The translations under genes were made by a program, and so were the position numbers. The notes under the pieces are model-generated. The model saw only the letters and a list, made by a program, of their open reading frames with translations. It had not been told where the DNA came from and searched no databases. A DNA stretch of 64,000 nucleotides from Roseovarius atlanticus (GTDB lineage Bacteria > Pseudomonadota > Alphaproteobacteria > Rhodobacterales > Rhodobacteraceae), in NCBI RefSeq assembly GCF_001441615.1, contig NZ_LAXJ01000006.1, positions 54,652-118,651 of the forward strand. The letters are read 5' to 3'. This document shows, one piece after another, positions 1-8,305 of this stretch. The number at the start of each line of letters is the position of its first letter. Position 1 is the first letter of the stretch.

Positions 1-1
1 G

Positions 2-535
2 CCGCTGGCCGACACGGGATCGGGGGTGCTGGCGCTGGCCGGGGTGCTGCTGTGCTATGGGTCGACGGAATTGCTGGAAGGTTACGGGTTCATCGCCGTC
101 GCCGCGATGGGGCTGACCCTGCGGCGAGAGGAAAAGGACCACCGGTTTCACCGGCGCCTGCATGATTTCACGGAATCGATCGAACACGCGCTGACCGCCC
201 TGTTGCTGGTCGCGCTGGGGTCGGTCCTGCCGCTGGTGCTGGCCGACCTGACGTGGCGCCATGTGGTCATCGCGCTGGTCCTGATCCTGATCATCCGGCC
301 CGTGTCGGGGTGGCTGAGCCTGATAGGGTCGCATATGCCGCACCGGGACCGGGCGGTGGTGGCCGTCTACGGGGTGCGCGGGATCGGCTCGATCTATTAC
401 CTGTGCTACGCGATGACCCACATGGACTTTGTGAACGAGCGCGAGCTTTGGTCGCTGGTCGGGCTGGTCATCCTGCTGTCCACGATCCTGCACGGTTTCA
501 GCGTGAACTGGGCGATGCGGAGGATCGAGGATTGA
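2..535 (+). CDS. Na+/H+ antiporter, C-terminal part (NhaP/CPA1-like)
   Basis: The reading frame is open from the window edge, so the gene starts upstream and only about 177 C-terminal residues are seen. They hold several hydrophobic helices and a GVRGIGSIYYLCYA segment, which resembles the conserved late transmembrane region of monovalent cation/proton antiporters. Such proteins exchange Na+ or K+ for H+ in the inner membrane. A charged loop (LRREEKDHRFHRRLHDF) separates two membrane regions. No cytoplasmic regulatory tail follows the last helix. The family call is good, but the ion is not determinable here. The gene sits where rpsO commonly precedes pnp. Confidence 0.7.
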   Translation, partial: PLADTGSGVLALAGVLLCYGSTELLEGYGFIAVAAMGLTLRREEKDHRFHRRLHDFTESIEHALTALLLVALGSVLPLVLADLTWRHVVIALVLILIIRPVSGWLSLIGSHMPHRDRAVVAVYGVRGIGSIYYLCYAMTHMDFVNERELWSLVGLVILLSTILHGFSVNWAMRRIED

Positions 536-660
536 CGGCCCAGGCGGTGAACGATCGGGCCGGGACATCGCGGCTTTCAATTCGCACCAAACTGCTGTAT
601 GCGCGCACGTATCTGAAACGTGACGCCTTAGACCCCGGCGCATGAGATGATGGAGGGGTC

Positions 661-718
661 GGTGGCAATGGGGCCACCAATGTAACGGAGGACCCGGGAT
701 ACGCCCGGGAGGGCCTCC
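661..718 (+). promoter_or_regulatory. structured pnp leader with two hairpins
   Basis: Two stem-loops precede pnp. The first pairs GGTGGC (661-666) with GCCACC (673-678). The second pairs GGAGG (687-691) with CCTCC (714-718) around CCCGGG (693-698) and CCCGGG (704-709). The inner part matches a hairpin motif found elsewhere in the window (5938, 55498, 58394, 59007). In E. coli the pnp leader is folded and mediates RNase III/PNPase autoregulation; a similar role here is inference. The pnp Shine-Dalgarno AGGAA (723-727) lies just downstream and outside the stems. Confidence 0.5.
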
Positions 719-734
719 AGCTAGGAAACGATAG

Positions 735-2870
735 ATGTTCAAAGAAGTGAAAAAATCGATCCAGTGGGGCGAGGATACGCTGACACTGGAAACGGGCAAG
801 GTTGCCCGCCAGGCGGATGGCTCGGTCATCGCCACCTACGGGGAAACATCGGTCATGGCGAACGTGACCTTTGCAAAAGCCCCGCGTGAAGGTCAGGATT
901 TCTTTCCGCTGACCGTCCACTACCAAGAGAAATACTATTCCGCGGGCAAGGTGCCCGGCGGCTTTTTCAAGCGTGAGGCACGTCCCACGGAAAAGGAAAC
1001 CCTGACTGCGCGTCTGATCGACCGTCCGATCCGCCCGCTATTCGTCGACGGGTTCAAGAACGAAGTGCTGGTGATGTGCACCGTGCTGAGCCATGACCTG
1101 GTCAACGACCCGGACATGGTGGCGATGATCGCGGCCAGTGCCGCGCTGACCATTTCGGGCGCGCCCTTCATGGGGCCGATCGCGGGCTGTCGTGTGGGCT
1201 TCACCGATGGCGAGTACGTGCTGAACCCCGAGGTCGACGACATGCACGACCTGCGCAACAACCCCGAGCAGCGGCTCGATCTGGTGGTTGCGGGCACGAA
1301 GGGTGCCGTGATGATGGTGGAATCGGAAGCTTACGAGCTGACCGAAGAGGAAATGCTGGGCGCGGTGAACTTTGCGCATGAGCAGATCCAGCCGGTGATC
1401 GACATGATCATCGACCTGGCCGAAGACGCCGCCAAGGAACCGTTCGACTTTCAGCCGCCGGATTACGGCGACCTCTACGAGGCCGTGAAGGCGGCGGGCG
1501 AAGACAAGCTGGCCGCGGCCTACAAGATCCAGGACAAGCAGGAACGCACGAGTGCCGTTTCGGCCGCCAAGGAAGAGATCAAGGCGTCGCTGTCCGAAGA
1601 GCAGCTTGAGGATGCAAACCTTGGCTCCGCTCTGAAGAAGCTGGAGGCGTCGATCCTGCGCGGTGACATCGTGAAGTCGGGCAAGCGGATCGACGGCCGC
1701 AGCCTGGACGAGGTGCGCCCGATCGTGTGCGAAACCGGACTGCTGCCGCGGACGCATGGCTCGGCCCTGTTCACGCGCGGCGAGACCCAAGGTTTGGTTG
1801 TCACGACGCTGGGCACGGGCGACGATGAGCAGATCATCGACGCGCTGCACGGCAACTTCCGCTCGAACTTCCTGCTGCACTACAACTTCCCGCCCTATTC
1901 GGTCGGTGAAGCCGGTCGCGTGGGCCCTCCGGGACGGCGCGAGATCGGTCACGGCAAGCTGGCGTGGCGTGCGTTGCAGGCGGTGCTGCCGGCGGCGACG
2001 GATTTCCCCTATACGATCAGGGTCGTCAGCGAGATCACCGAGTCCAACGGATCAAGCTCGATGGCGTCGGTGTGCGGCGGCTCCTTGTCCATGATGGACG
2101 CGGGCGTGCCGCTGAAGGCGCCGGTCGCGGGTGTGGCCATGGGCCTGGTGCTGGAAGACGACGGGTCCTACGGCATCCTGACCGACATCCTGGGGGACGA
2201 GGATCACCTGGGCGACATGGACTTCAAGGTGGCGGGAACCGAAGCCGGTATCACGTCGCTGCAGATGGACATCAAGGTCGCGGGCATCACGCCGGAGATC
2301 ATGGAAAAGGCGCTGGAACAGGCGAAAGCCGGTCGGTTGCACATCTTGGGCGAGATGGGCAAGGCCCTGTCAGAAGCCGGTGATTTCTCGGTTCACGCCC
2401 CGCGCATCGAGACGATGCAGATCCCGACCGACAAGATCCGCGAAGTGATCGGGTCTGGCGGCAAGGTGATCCGCGAGATCGTCGAGGTGTCGGGCGCCAA
2501 GGTCGACATCAACGACGAGGGTGTCATCAAGATCGCGTCGCCCAACGGCGAGGCCATCCAGAAGGCATACGACATGATCCACTCGATCGTGGCGGAGCCG
2601 GAAGAAGGCAAGGTCTACAAGGGTACGGTCGTCAAGATCGTCGATTTCGGCGCCTTCGTGAACTTCTTCGGCAAGCGCGACGGGCTGGTGCATGTCAGCC
2701 AGATCGAGAACCGCCGCCTGAACCATCCGTCGGACGTTCTGAAGGAAGGCCAGGATGTGTGGGTCAAGCTGCTGGGCTTTGACGATCGCGGCAAGGTGCG
2801 CCTGTCGATGAAGGTCGTCGATCAGGAGACCGGCGAGGAAGCCAAGAAAGAAGAACCAGCGGAAGAGTAA
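735..2870 (+). CDS. pnp: polyribonucleotide nucleotidyltransferase (PNPase)
   Basis: A 711-residue, full-length PNPase, the phosphorolytic 3'-5' exoribonuclease of RNA turnover. The order is: RNase PH domain 1 (about 1-145), helical linker, RNase PH domain 2 (about 310-540) with active-site aspartates in [16 protein letters not shown] domain ([17 protein letters not shown], about 565-620), S1 domain ([16 protein letters not shown], about 625-690), and an acidic/lysine-rich tail. ATG 735 has AGGAA seven bases upstream. A strong terminator follows. rpsO, its usual upstream partner, is not in the window; an antiporter lies upstream instead. Confidence 0.97.
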   Translation: MFKEVKKSIQWGEDTLTLETGKVARQADGSVIATYGETSVMANVTFAKAPREGQDFFPLTVHYQEKYYSAGKVPGGFFKREARPTEKETLTARLIDRPIRPLFVDGFKNEVLVMCTVLSHDLVNDPDMVAMIAASAALTISGAPFMGPIAGCRVGFTDGEYVLNPEVDDMHDLRNNPEQRLDLVVAGTKGAVMMVESEAYELTEEEMLGAVNFAHEQIQPVIDMIIDLAEDAAKEPFDFQPPDYGDLYEAVKAAGEDKLAAAYKIQDKQERTSAVSAAKEEIKASLSEEQLEDANLGSALKKLEASILRGDIVKSGKRIDGRSLDEVRPIVCETGLLPRTHGSALFTRGETQGLVVTTLGTGDDEQIIDALHGNFRSNFLLHYNFPPYSVGEAGRVGPPGRREIGHGKLAWRALQAVLPAATDFPYTIRVVSEITESNGSSSMASVCGGSLSMMDAGVPLKAPVAGVAMGLVLEDDGSYGILTDILGDEDHLGDMDFKVAGTEAGITSLQMDIKVAGITPEIMEKALEQAKAGRLHILGEMGKALSEAGDFSVHAPRIETMQIPTDKIREVIGSGGKVIREIVEVSGAKVDINDEGVIKIASPNGEAIQKAYDMIHSIVAEPEEGKVYKGTVVKIVDFGAFVNFFGKRDGLVHVSQIENRRLNHPSDVLKEGQDVWVKLLGFDDRGKVRLSMKVVDQETGEEAKKEEPAEE

Positions 2871-2894
2871 ATCCGCCGGTTTCGCAACATCGAG

Positions 2895-2922
2895 AACCCC
2901 GGTGGCGACACCGGGGTTTTTT
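2895..2922 (+). terminator. rho-independent terminator of pnp
   Basis: A perfect 10-bp stem, AACCCCGGTG (2895-2904) with CACCGGGGTT (2909-2918), carries a GCGA tetraloop and runs directly into a T tract, 25 bases after the pnp stop codon. Confidence 0.9.
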
Positions 2923-2932
2923 CGTGGGAAAA

Positions 2933-2945
2933 TGACGTAACGTCA
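2933..2945. repeat. 13-base palindrome TGACGTAACGTCA
   Basis: Perfect inverted repeat TGACGT-A-ACGTCA just after the pnp terminator. The flank (about 2946-3080) holds no convincing gene. It could be a regulator-binding site, but no rightward gene starts nearby, so its role is unknown. Confidence 0.35.
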
Positions 2946-3081
2946 TAACCAAAGGTAAGGTTTTCCATACGGGCCAATGCCGGGGTTTTTGCGCATATAC
3001 CGCGCAACCTCCCGACCGCAACAAGGGGGGACCCGGATGGGTATCTGGCGACGCTGTCACTCACGGATCAGGCGCGCCGGA

Positions 3082-3111
3082 AAGGACCCCGGCAAATGTG
3101 CCGGGGTCCTT
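3082..3111. terminator. hairpin terminator between pnp and the Hint gene
   Basis: AAGGACCCCGGCA (3082-3094) pairs perfectly with TGCCGGGGTCCTT (3099-3111) around a four-base loop. It lies 17 bases past the stop codon of the leftward Hint-domain gene and is likely its terminator. There is no long T tract, only CCTTTCC when read leftward. Confidence 0.65.
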
Positions 3112-3127
3112 ACAATGTATGCAGCGT

Positions 3128-4129
3128 TCAGAACAGCACGGCGGCGGGCGGGCGGATGACACCGCGCGTGCCCACGACGCAGCGCGCCTCGCGGTAGGTC
3201 AGGATGGGCAGCGCCGCGCGATAGGTCGCGGTGCCCGCGGCGCGATGGATTGCAGCGGCTTCCTCGATCAGCCATTGCTCGGTCATCACGCCGGGCAGGA
3301 TGGTTTCGCATGGCGCGCCCCCCTCGGCCAGTATTAGCTGATGATCTTCGAGCAGCAGGTGGACATAGGTTACGGAGCGGCACGGTTCATAGGTGATGCC
3401 GGGCTGGCCCACCAGCGCCTTGGCGGGGACCAGCACCTCGGGCGTGCCGAAGAGCAGTTCGGCCTTCCAGGATCGGATCGCGACGCGATGCTGCTGGGAG
3501 AGCCGCAGGGGGCGCATGTTGCCAAGCGTGCCGGGGGCGAACCGGACCGGACAGGCGGGCCCGTCGCCGGGCATGGTGCGCGCGCCTGTCCAGAGAATGC
3601 GCCGAGCCCCGTCGTTGCGGGTCAGGACCCGATCATTTAGGCGCAGATGCTCGACAGGGCGGGGGCCGGACGGTGTTTCGAGCAAGGTGCTGGCGGCGAA
3701 GCAATTGACCGTGTGGGTATAGCTGGTGTTCTGGTCGGAGGTGTAGAACCTGGGCGGCTGGCCGCTGTTAAAATTATTGAAATACCAGGTTTCCAGATCG
3801 AAGCCGGGGGTCCAGATCACCTGGGCCGGGTCACCGTTGCCATCCGTGCCTTCGAACACGATCAGGCCGCCATCCGCCGGGGCCGGGTCGCTGCGGATCA
3901 CGACCGCGTCGTCGAGCAGATGCGTGCCGCCGGGGCCGGAATACTGGACATCGTATGTCTCGCCCAGTTCGAACAGGTTGGGGTCGCTGTCGCCCGCGTT
4001 CGAGGTGATGATCAGGTCACGCGAGCTGGTGGGCGGATAGTCGAAGGAGGACTGCCCGGGCGAGTCGTTGACGTTCGACCCCGTCGCGACCGCGAATTCG
4101 TTGTCTATACTGTAAAACGTCTTGGTCAT
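3128..4129 (-). CDS. Hint-domain protein
   Basis: A 333-residue protein. The N-terminal 140 residues are Asp/Gly/Asn-rich and look like an extracellular beta domain. A Hint (hedgehog/intein) domain follows, starting at NCFAASTLLETPSGPRPVEHL (Cys about 143), with the later LSQQHRVAI block. The family is abundant in Rhodobacteraceae; in autoprocessing relatives the Hint Cys drives N-S acyl shift. I choose ATG 4129 because GGAG sits about 11 bases upstream; a GTG at 4138 is in frame but too close to it. There is no classical signal peptide, so export would need a type I-like route. Whether it self-cleaves is unknown. Confidence 0.75.
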   Translation of the reverse strand: MTKTFYSIDNEFAVATGSNVNDSPGQSSFDYPPTSSRDLIITSNAGDSDPNLFELGETYDVQYSGPGGTHLLDDAVVIRSDPAPADGGLIVFEGTDGNGDPAQVIWTPGFDLETWYFNNFNSGQPPRFYTSDQNTSYTHTVNCFAASTLLETPSGPRPVEHLRLNDRVLTRNDGARRILWTGARTMPGDGPACPVRFAPGTLGNMRPLRLSQQHRVAIRSWKAELLFGTPEVLVPAKALVGQPGITYEPCRSVTYVHLLLEDHQLILAEGGAPCETILPGVMTEQWLIEEAAAIHRAAGTATYRAALPILTYREARCVVGTRGVIRPPAAVLF

Positions 4130-4211
4130 GCCCGCCACTCCGAGAGGCGAGCATCACGTCAAGTGTCTAATGGGATGTTGATTACCGAAAGAAAAATACG
4201 GTGGATTTGAG

Positions 4212-4670
4212 TCAAACTGGCAGAGCCGTCGTTTGCAACACGGTGCGCAGCGCAAAGCTGGATTGCATGGTGGCCACGCCGGGAAGGCGGGTGAGGTACT
4301 GGCGGTGGATGCGTGCGAAATCCTCGGTCTCCTCGACTACCAGCTTGAGAATGTAGTCGGCGGTGCCCGCGGTCAGGTGGCATTCCAGCACGTTGGGAAT
4401 GCGGGCGACGGCGATCTCGAACGCGTCGAGCACGTCGTCGGCCTGCGTCGTGAGCGTGATCTCGACGAACACGGTGGTGGGCACGCCCATGCGGCGCGGA
4501 TCCAGAAGGGCGACGTACCCCTTTATGTGGCCTTCGGTCTCCAGCCGTTGGACGCGGCGATGACAGGCCGACGGCGAGAGGTTCACCGCCTCGGCCAAGT
4601 CCGCATTGGAGATGCGCCCGCGCTTTTGCAGGACACTAAGCAGGCGACGATCCATCGTGTCGAGGGTCAT
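4212..4670 (-). CDS. Lrp/AsnC family transcriptional regulator
   Basis: 152 residues, a typical Lrp/AsnC length. An N-terminal winged helix-turn-helix (about residues 8-50, SNADLAEAVNLSPSACHRR as recognition region) is followed by a RAM ligand-binding domain (about 65-140). It is transcribed divergently from alanine dehydrogenase with 135 bases between the starts. By family precedent (AldR/BkdR-type) it probably controls ald in response to alanine or another amino acid. It begins at ATG 4670. Confidence 0.9.
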   Translation of the reverse strand: MTLDTMDRRLLSVLQKRGRISNADLAEAVNLSPSACHRRVQRLETEGHIKGYVALLDPRRMGVPTTVFVEITLTTQADDVLDAFEIAVARIPNVLECHLTAGTADYILKLVVEETEDFARIHRQYLTRLPGVATMQSSFALRTVLQTTALPV

Positions 4671-4805
4671 TTAAGGTAGATCCTGTGAGGCTCAGCATGT
4701 TTGTTCGAATATTCTTCGGAGTTCTACCGCAGAGCTGGGCAAAATTTCAAACCCCTTTCAATGGGACTGCTGTATTCTAGTGTATAACGCAAAGAGGAGT
4801 GCGAC
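4671..4805. promoter_or_regulatory. divergent control region lrp-like/ald with GAATATTC palindrome
   Basis: This AT-richer interval separates the divergent regulator and ald. It holds the palindrome GAATATTC at 4707-4714 inside a TTCG...TTCG context, similar in style to AT-centred Lrp-family sites. The ald Shine-Dalgarno AGAGGAG lies at about 4792-4798. I do not see confident -35/-10 pairs with good spacing. Confidence 0.4.
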
Positions 4806-5924
4806 ATGAAAATCGGATGCCCGACAGAGATCAAACCGCAGGAATTTCGCGTGGGGATGACGCCCAACGCCGCCGGAGAGGCCGTGGCCCATGGTCACGA
4901 GGTCATCATCCAGTCCGGCGCCGGGAAGGGCGCGGGGTTCGAGGATGCGGATTACGTCGCCGCCGGCGCTGCGATCATCGACACGGCGGAGGAGGTGTTT
5001 GCCACCGCCGACATGATCGTGAAGGTCAAGGAACCGCAGGCCGGCGAGCGCAAGATGCTGCGCGAAGGGCAGCTGCTGTTCACCTACCTGCACCTGGCGC
5101 CGGACCCGGAGCAGACGAAGGACCTGATGGAAAGCGGCTGTACCGCGATTGCCTATGAGACCGTGACGGACGAACGCGGCGGGCTGCCGCTGCTGGCGCC
5201 GATGTCCGAGGTTGCGGGGCGTCTGGCACCGCAGGTCGGTGCCTATACGTTGCAGAAAGCCAATGGCGGGCGTGGCGTGCTGATGGGCGGCGTGCCCGGT
5301 GTGGGTCCCGCGAAGGTTCTGGTGATCGGTGGCGGTGTCGTGGGCACTCATGCCGCCAAGATCGCCGCCGGCATGGGCGCGGACGTGACGGTGCTGGACC
5401 GGTCGCTGCCGCGTCTGCGGTACCTCGATGACGTGTTCGGCGGGACGTTCAACACCGGGTATTCGTCGCAGGGCCTGCTGGCCGAGCATCTGACGCAAGC
5501 CGACATGGTGATCGGCGCGGTGCTGATCCCCGGCGCCGAGGCGCCCAAGCTGGTGCGCCGCGCGCAATTCGCGGACATGAAGCCGGGCGCGGTGCTGGTG
5601 GACGTGGCGATCGACCAGGGCGGGTGTTTCGAGACTTCGAAGGCCACCACCCATGCCGACCCGATCTATGACGTGGACGGGATCATGCATTATTGCGTGG
5701 CAAACATGCCGGGTGCCGTGGCGCGGACCTCGACCATCGCGCTGGGCAACGCGACGATGCCGTTCATGCTGGCGCTGGCCGACAAGGGGTGGAAACAGGC
5801 CTGCGCCGACGATCCGCACTTGTTGAACGGTCTGAACGTCCATGCCGGGCAGTTGACATATTTCGCCGTGGGCAAGGCGCTGGGCATCGACGTGGTGTCG
5901 CCGCAATTGGTGTTGAAGGGGTAA
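4806..5924 (+). CDS. ald: alanine dehydrogenase
   Basis: A 372-residue NAD-dependent L-alanine dehydrogenase (alanine + NAD+ + H2O to pyruvate + NH4+ + NADH). Visible signatures are the N-terminal EIKPQEFRVGMTP, the substrate Lys in IVKVKEPQ and His in FTYLHLAPD, the Rossmann loop LVIGGGVVGTHAAK (about 168-182), and the LVDVAIDQGGCFET block. The length is normal. It has a strong AGGAG 8 bases upstream of ATG and a divergent Lrp/AsnC regulator. It is probably catabolic, or assimilates ammonia when alanine is scarce. Confidence 0.97.
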   Translation: MKIGCPTEIKPQEFRVGMTPNAAGEAVAHGHEVIIQSGAGKGAGFEDADYVAAGAAIIDTAEEVFATADMIVKVKEPQAGERKMLREGQLLFTYLHLAPDPEQTKDLMESGCTAIAYETVTDERGGLPLLAPMSEVAGRLAPQVGAYTLQKANGGRGVLMGGVPGVGPAKVLVIGGGVVGTHAAKIAAGMGADVTVLDRSLPRLRYLDDVFGGTFNTGYSSQGLLAEHLTQADMVIGAVLIPGAEAPKLVRRAQFADMKPGAVLVDVAIDQGGCFETSKATTHADPIYDVDGIMHYCVANMPGAVARTSTIALGNATMPFMLALADKGWKQACADDPHLLNGLNVHAGQLTYFAVGKALGIDVVSPQLVLKG

Positions 5925-5937
5925 GATCGCCGCCGAG

Positions 5938-5958
5938 GTCCCGGGTCACGCCCGGGAC
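5938..5958. repeat. dispersed hairpin repeat, GTCCCGGG-N5-CCCGGGAC
   Basis: GTCCCGGG (5938-5945) pairs perfectly with CCCGGGAC (5951-5958), 14 bases past the ald stop. The same 8-5-8 design recurs at 55498, 58394 and 59007, and a related form is in the pnp leader. It could help terminate ald transcription, but no T tract follows. Confidence 0.7.
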
Positions 5959-5981
5959 GTAAGGTCCCGTGGAGCCGCGCG

Positions 5982-6048
5982 ATTGCCAGACCGCGGGCTG
6001 GCGATCGCGCGGCGGCGCAGCTAGCTGCGCCTTGATCCCGCGCGAAAT
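5982..6048. repeat. two-hairpin intergenic element, copy A
   Basis: Hairpin 1 pairs ATTGCCAG (5982-5989) with CTGGCGAT (5998-6005). Hairpin 2 is the perfect palindrome GGCGCAGCTAGCTGCGCC (6014-6031). It ends in TTGATCCCGCGCG. A second copy at 21764-21832 has the same order, spacing and flanks, with stem bases changed in compensating pairs. Both copies lie between convergent genes (here ald and the mttB homologue). Confidence 0.65.
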
Positions 6049-6053
6049 CAGCT

Positions 6054-7595
6054 TCATTGCTCGATATCCGCGCCGCCTTCTTGGGTGCGTTTGGCGATGA
6101 AGGCGTCGATGGCCTCCAGCCGGTCTTGGGGCATGGCGGGGTCTTCGTGCGCGGCGAGCGTGTCGAAGAAAATGCGGTTGGCGCGTTGGGTCGTGTCCAT
6201 TGCGCCGCGATCGCGGTAGTTTTCGAAGTTGGACCAGTCGGAGAGAAGCGGCGAGTAGAACGCCGTCTCGAACCGGTCCAGCGTGTGCTGGGTGCCGAAG
6301 AAGTGCCCGCCGTGGCGCACGTCGGCGATGGCGTCATAGGCGAGCGTCGCCTCGGTGACCTCGACCGGTTTGAAGATCTCGGCGAACATTTGCAGCACTT
6401 CGACATCGATGATGAACTTCTCGGCTGAGATGGTCAGCCCGCCCTCGAGCCAGCCCGCGCCGTGCAGGATGAGGTTGGCGCCGCCCATCAATGCGCCCCA
6501 GAGCGACATTTGGGATTCGTAAGCCGCCTGGGCGTCCGGCGCGTTCGAGGCGGTCGGCGCGGACGAGCGCAGGGGAACGTTGTAGCGGCGTGCAAGCTGA
6601 CCCGAGGCGAAGGCTGCCTTGACGTATTCCGGCGTGCCGAAGGCGGGTGCGCCGGTGCGCATGTCGACGTTGGAGGTAAAGCTGCCATAGCAGACGGGCG
6701 AGCCGGGGCGGACGATCTGGGACAGGCAAAGGCCAGCGAGCGCCTCGGCATTCTGCATCACGAGCGCGCCGGGGATGGTGACCGGGGCCATGGCGCCGGC
6801 CAGGGTGAAGGGCGTTAGGATCATCATCTGGCCCGCGCGGGCGGCGTCGATGATGCCGCGGCACATCAGGCCGTCGAGTTGCAGCGGTGAGTTGGAGTTG
6901 GCGACGGAATAGCTGACGCAGGTGTTCGGGAACTCGTCTTCGCCGAGGCCGTGCGCGAGGCGCAGGATCTCGTAGCTGTCGGCGATGGCTTGACGTCCGC
7001 GGAAATAGACGAAGGGGATCTTTTCGGTCAGCGCGGCGATGGAGCGGGTCATGTGCAGGTGGCGCAGGCCGAGGGGCACATCCTGCGGCTCGACCACCGG
7101 GCCGATGAAGTGGATCACGTCGAAAGCCTGGGCGACCTTGCAGAAATTGTCGTAATCCGCGTGCGTGCCGGGGCGGCGCCCGCCCTGCAGGTCGGAACAG
7201 TTGGGCGAGCCGGCGGAGGTGGTGATGCCGACGTTCGGCCCGCCGAGGGTTTGCGTGCGGGTGGGGTTGCGGCTGTGCAGGGTGACGTCGGCGGGTGCGT
7301 GGGCCATGAGCGCCATCAGCGCGTCCGGGTCGAAGCGGATGATCTTGTCGTCCACCTCGGTCATGCCAGCGGAACGGTAGAGCCCGCGCGCCTCGTCATT
7401 CAGGACCTTGATGCCGATATCGCGCAGGACCCTGAGCGAGGTTTCGTGGATGGACTCGATCTCGTCGGCGCTGAACTGTTCTACCGGGGGATAGGGGCGT
7501 TTCCATTGGCGCCAGGCGGCGTCGAAGGTCTGTTCGGCGGAGCTGGCGCGTTTGGCGGCGCGGCCGCGGCGGCCGCCGGAGCGTTGCAGGGTCAT
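6054..7595 (-). CDS. MttB-family methyltransferase (non-pyrrolysine)
   Basis: 513 residues, the size of the trimethylamine:corrinoid methyltransferase (MttB) superfamily. Recognisable blocks are the N-terminal IHETSLRVLRDIGIKVL, GSFTSNVDMRTGAPAFGTPE, GGANLILHGAGWLEGGLTIS and the HGGHFFGTQHTLDRF region. The frame runs without an internal amber codon, so this is a non-Pyl member, like those that demethylate glycine betaine, proline betaine or carnitine in other bacteria. No corrinoid protein gene is adjacent. ATG 7595 overlaps the tetR stop by four bases, so the two are translated together. The substrate is unknown; a quaternary or tertiary amine is the best guess. Confidence 0.85.
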   Translation of the reverse strand: MTLQRSGGRRGRAAKRASSAEQTFDAAWRQWKRPYPPVEQFSADEIESIHETSLRVLRDIGIKVLNDEARGLYRSAGMTEVDDKIIRFDPDALMALMAHAPADVTLHSRNPTRTQTLGGPNVGITTSAGSPNCSDLQGGRRPGTHADYDNFCKVAQAFDVIHFIGPVVEPQDVPLGLRHLHMTRSIAALTEKIPFVYFRGRQAIADSYEILRLAHGLGEDEFPNTCVSYSVANSNSPLQLDGLMCRGIIDAARAGQMMILTPFTLAGAMAPVTIPGALVMQNAEALAGLCLSQIVRPGSPVCYGSFTSNVDMRTGAPAFGTPEYVKAAFASGQLARRYNVPLRSSAPTASNAPDAQAAYESQMSLWGALMGGANLILHGAGWLEGGLTISAEKFIIDVEVLQMFAEIFKPVEVTEATLAYDAIADVRHGGHFFGTQHTLDRFETAFYSPLLSDWSNFENYRDRGAMDTTQRANRIFFDTLAAHEDPAMPQDRLEAIDAFIAKRTQEGGADIEQ

Positions 7596-8233
7596 GAGTT
7601 TCGCGCCCCGCGCATCAGGATGTTTCGGTAGGCGCTGGCTGTGCCGGGGTTGATGTCGCGCCCGGTGAAGCAGCGGAAATAAGCCTCCAGATAGCTCATC
7701 CGCTGGGCGTCGGTTTCGTCCGCCGCGATGTCGAGCGCGTAATAGGTGATCTGGGTGAAGCAGATCACGCGGGCGCGGATGAACGCCTCGGGCTGGGGAT
7801 AGCCGAAGCGTTGGAACATGGCGGCGACGGCGTTTATGCGGGCGTCATCCTCGGATTTGAGGCGCGCGCGCAGGGCATCGTCGTAACGGGCCCAGTTGCG
7901 GATCGCCTGGTCGAGCGCGGGGTCGAAACGGCGGTGATCGGTCCAGACGGCGAAAAGCGCGAGGATGCCGTCGTCGAGCGTATTGGCCTTGGAGACCGCG
8001 TCGACGATCACGCCGGTATTGCGGGAGCGCCATTGATGAACCAGCGCGTCGAGCAGCGATTCGCGCGAGTCGAAGTGCCAGTAGAAGCTGCCCCGCGTGA
8101 CGCCCAGGTTGCGGGACAGGACGGTGATCTGCACCGCGTCGACACCACTGTCGATCAGCAGGCGCAGGGCCGCGTCGATCCAGTCGTCACGGGTAAGACG
8201 GGTTTGCCGATCCTCTGTCTGCGTCGCTTGCAT
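7592..8233 (-). CDS. TetR family transcriptional regulator
   Basis: 213 residues with an N-terminal TetR helix-turn-helix (about 15-62, TVLSRNLGVTRGSFYWHFDSR) and a C-terminal ligand-binding region carrying the RARVICFTQITYYAL type of helix. The frame is open further upstream, but ATG 8233 is chosen because GGAG lies six bases before it. The upstream ATGs at 8245 and 8257 fall inside an operator and lack a ribosome site. It is co-transcribed with the mttB homologue and divergent from cupin/oxidase, with two palindromes between. It is probably the local repressor and its own regulator. Confidence 0.92.
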   Translation of the reverse strand: MQATQTEDRQTRLTRDDWIDAALRLLIDSGVDAVQITVLSRNLGVTRGSFYWHFDSRESLLDALVHQWRSRNTGVIVDAVSKANTLDDGILALFAVWTDHRRFDPALDQAIRNWARYDDALRARLKSEDDARINAVAAMFQRFGYPQPEAFIRARVICFTQITYYALDIAADETDAQRMSYLEAYFRCFTGRDINPGTASAYRNILMRGARNS

Positions 8234-8241
8234 CGGATTCT

Positions 8242-8279
8242 CCATACAGGGTTGCATGGATAGATACAGGGTTGTATGG
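8242..8279. promoter_or_regulatory. tandem TetR-type operators
   Basis: There are two near-identical palindromes. The first is CCATACAGGGTTGCATGG (8242-8259) and the second is AGATACAGGGTTGTATGG (8262-8279). Both have the core ATACA-GGGT-TG(T/C)AT, and their centres are 20 bases (two helical turns) apart. They lie between the divergent tetR and cupin starts. Spacing and symmetry fit two TetR dimers bound on the same DNA face, controlling both directions. Confidence 0.75.
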
Positions 8280-8305
8280 TTTCCGTCAATGTCAGGGAGA
8301 AGACG

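Noticed and set aside
2977..3159. Sixty-codon frame between pnp and the Hint gene
   Set aside because: No ribosome site, low-quality composition, and it runs through the 3082-3111 terminator hairpin into the Hint gene.
8276..8305. Ten-codon N-terminal extension of the cupin protein
   Set aside because: The upstream ATG overlaps the second operator and has no ribosome site; ATG 8306 has AGGGAG at good spacing.
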